NCBI GenBank assembly: GCA_003661125.1
Contig: QMVO01000092.1
Span: 1-6,848, forward strand
Length of the DNA stretch: 6,848 nt
Reading direction: 5' to 3'
From: Methanosarcinales archaeon
GTDB taxonomy: Archaea; Halobacteriota; Syntropharchaeia; Alkanophagales; Methanospirareceae
Shown: one piece after another, positions 6,370 through 6,848 of the stretch
Numbering within the stretch: the stretch's first letter is position 1
How the letters are laid out: every line of letters starts with the position of its first letter
Made by a program: the position numbers and the translations under genes
The notes under the pieces: generated by a model
Databases searched by the model: none
Seen by the model: the letters and a program-made list of their open reading frames with translations, nothing else
What the model was told of the DNA's origin: nothing

Positions 6370-6848
6370 CTATGCGAACTCTTTCATCGTCATCTCTATC
6401 ACTGGACCGCCTGTAATATTCACAGATATCCCGGGGGGACTCGCTATATCTATCACTTCCTTCAACTCTCCTACGATCTTCTCCGTATCCACATCATCTA
6501 AGATGTTCAGCCTTACAAGTGTCATGGAATAGTCCTCGCTAATATAATCACTTACCCTTTGCGCCGTGATTTTTTCTTTCTCTAACTCTTTCAACAGCGA
6601 CTTAATACCCCTCAACGAATTTGGTATTTGACCGTCATTCTCTTCTTTTATAACATCCGCAGCACTCTCGGCGTTCACTACGCCATGAACAAGCTTTGCT
6701 CTCTCAACAAGCAAATCAAGGTATCTCAATACCTCCGGGTCGCGGATATCCCTGATCTCTTCTGAACTTGCATATCTTGGCTTTGTTTCCACCACTATGG
6801 TCACCCTGCGCAAGCTACCCGGAAATTGATCCTTTAATATTTCATATG
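6370..6848 (-). CDS. RND-superfamily (HAE3/MMPL-type) transporter, first porter domain, partial and apparently C-terminally truncated
   Basis: The frame is open to the right window edge, so the true start lies outside it; TTG at 6811-6813 is not a credible start because family sequence (FPGSLRR) continues upstream. The visible 159 residues match the extracytoplasmic porter domain of archaeal HAE3 transporters, with VTIVVE, DPEVLRYLDLLVER, SAADVIKE, ISEDYSMTLVRLNI and finally VNITGGPVIEMTM. In full-length relatives that last block is followed by the second membrane helix and some 500 more residues. Here TAG (6370-6372) comes five codons later, and the frame beyond it, reading into antisense hisS, encodes no membrane segment. 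The product would be at most one anchor helix plus a porter domain, and could not pump by itself. It is either a truncated pseudogene or a stand-alone porter domain. Its end lies 17 bp from the hisS stop. Confidence 0.8.
   Translation of the reverse strand, partial: YEILKDQFPGSLRRVTIVVETKPRYASSEEIRDIRDPEVLRYLDLLVERAKLVHGVVNAESAADVIKEENDGQIPNSLRGIKSLLKELEKEKITAQRVSDYISEDYSMTLVRLNILDDVDTEKIVGELKEVIDIASPPGISVNITGGPVIEMTMKEFA

Noticed and set aside
6370..6372. TAG of the RND fragment read as pyrrolysine
   Set aside because: The sequence past the TAG is antisense hisS and does not encode the expected membrane helix, so readthrough would not restore the family.
6811..6813. TTG as start of the minus-strand RND protein
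   Set aside because: The frame stays open upstream to the window edge and continues to match the family (ILKDQFPGS), so the gene is cut by the window.

Overview
The window looks like chromosomal DNA of a euryarchaeon related to methanogens or anaerobic methane oxidisers. The reasons are an archaeal-type histidyl-tRNA synthetase, a HisA/HisF-related TIM-barrel protein of the type known mainly from methanogens and methanopterin-using organisms, the porter domain of an archaeal HAE3-type RND transporter, and start sites with weak or no Shine-Dalgarno sequence. I cannot name a genus; an ANME-1/Methanophagales-like or Methanomicrobia-like host is only a guess. No tRNA, rRNA or CRISPR array was seen.

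Layout: (i) 2-928, plus strand: the C-terminal part of a PhoA-type alkaline phosphatase whose 5' end lies outside the window. It is interrupted by a 100-bp element (521-620) with terminal inverted repeats and an 8-bp target duplication (CATTCGAT), which looks like a MITE. The element brings in one in-frame TAA but keeps the frame. The gene also carries an Asp-to-Ala change at a zinc ligand, so it is probably a pseudogene. (ii) 929-1080: a convergent intergenic region with a hairpin flanked by T-runs on both strands, probably a two-way terminator. (iii) 1081-1803, minus strand: the HisA/HisF-related protein. (iv) 1804-1940: a divergent promoter region. (v) 1941-5060, plus strand: a 1039-residue NACHT-family STAND NTPase with an N-terminal helical region, a complete NACHT module and a HEAT-like C-terminal region. 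(vi) 5051-6352, plus strand: hisS, whose start overlaps the end of the NACHT gene by 10 bp. (vii) 6370-6848, minus strand: an RND-transporter fragment that stops at the end of its first porter domain, where membrane helices should follow, 17 bp from the end of hisS.

The most interesting candidate for a little-described system is the NACHT protein. It is an NLR-like ATPase, related in architecture to prokaryotic antiviral NACHT/STAND proteins, and it is joined translationally to an essential tRNA-charging gene. The housekeeping genes (HisA/F-like, hisS) are interleaved with decayed or truncated genes (phosphatase, RND fragment), a small mobile element and a more AT-rich defence-like gene. This suggests a locally rearranged accessory stretch inside a housekeeping neighbourhood.
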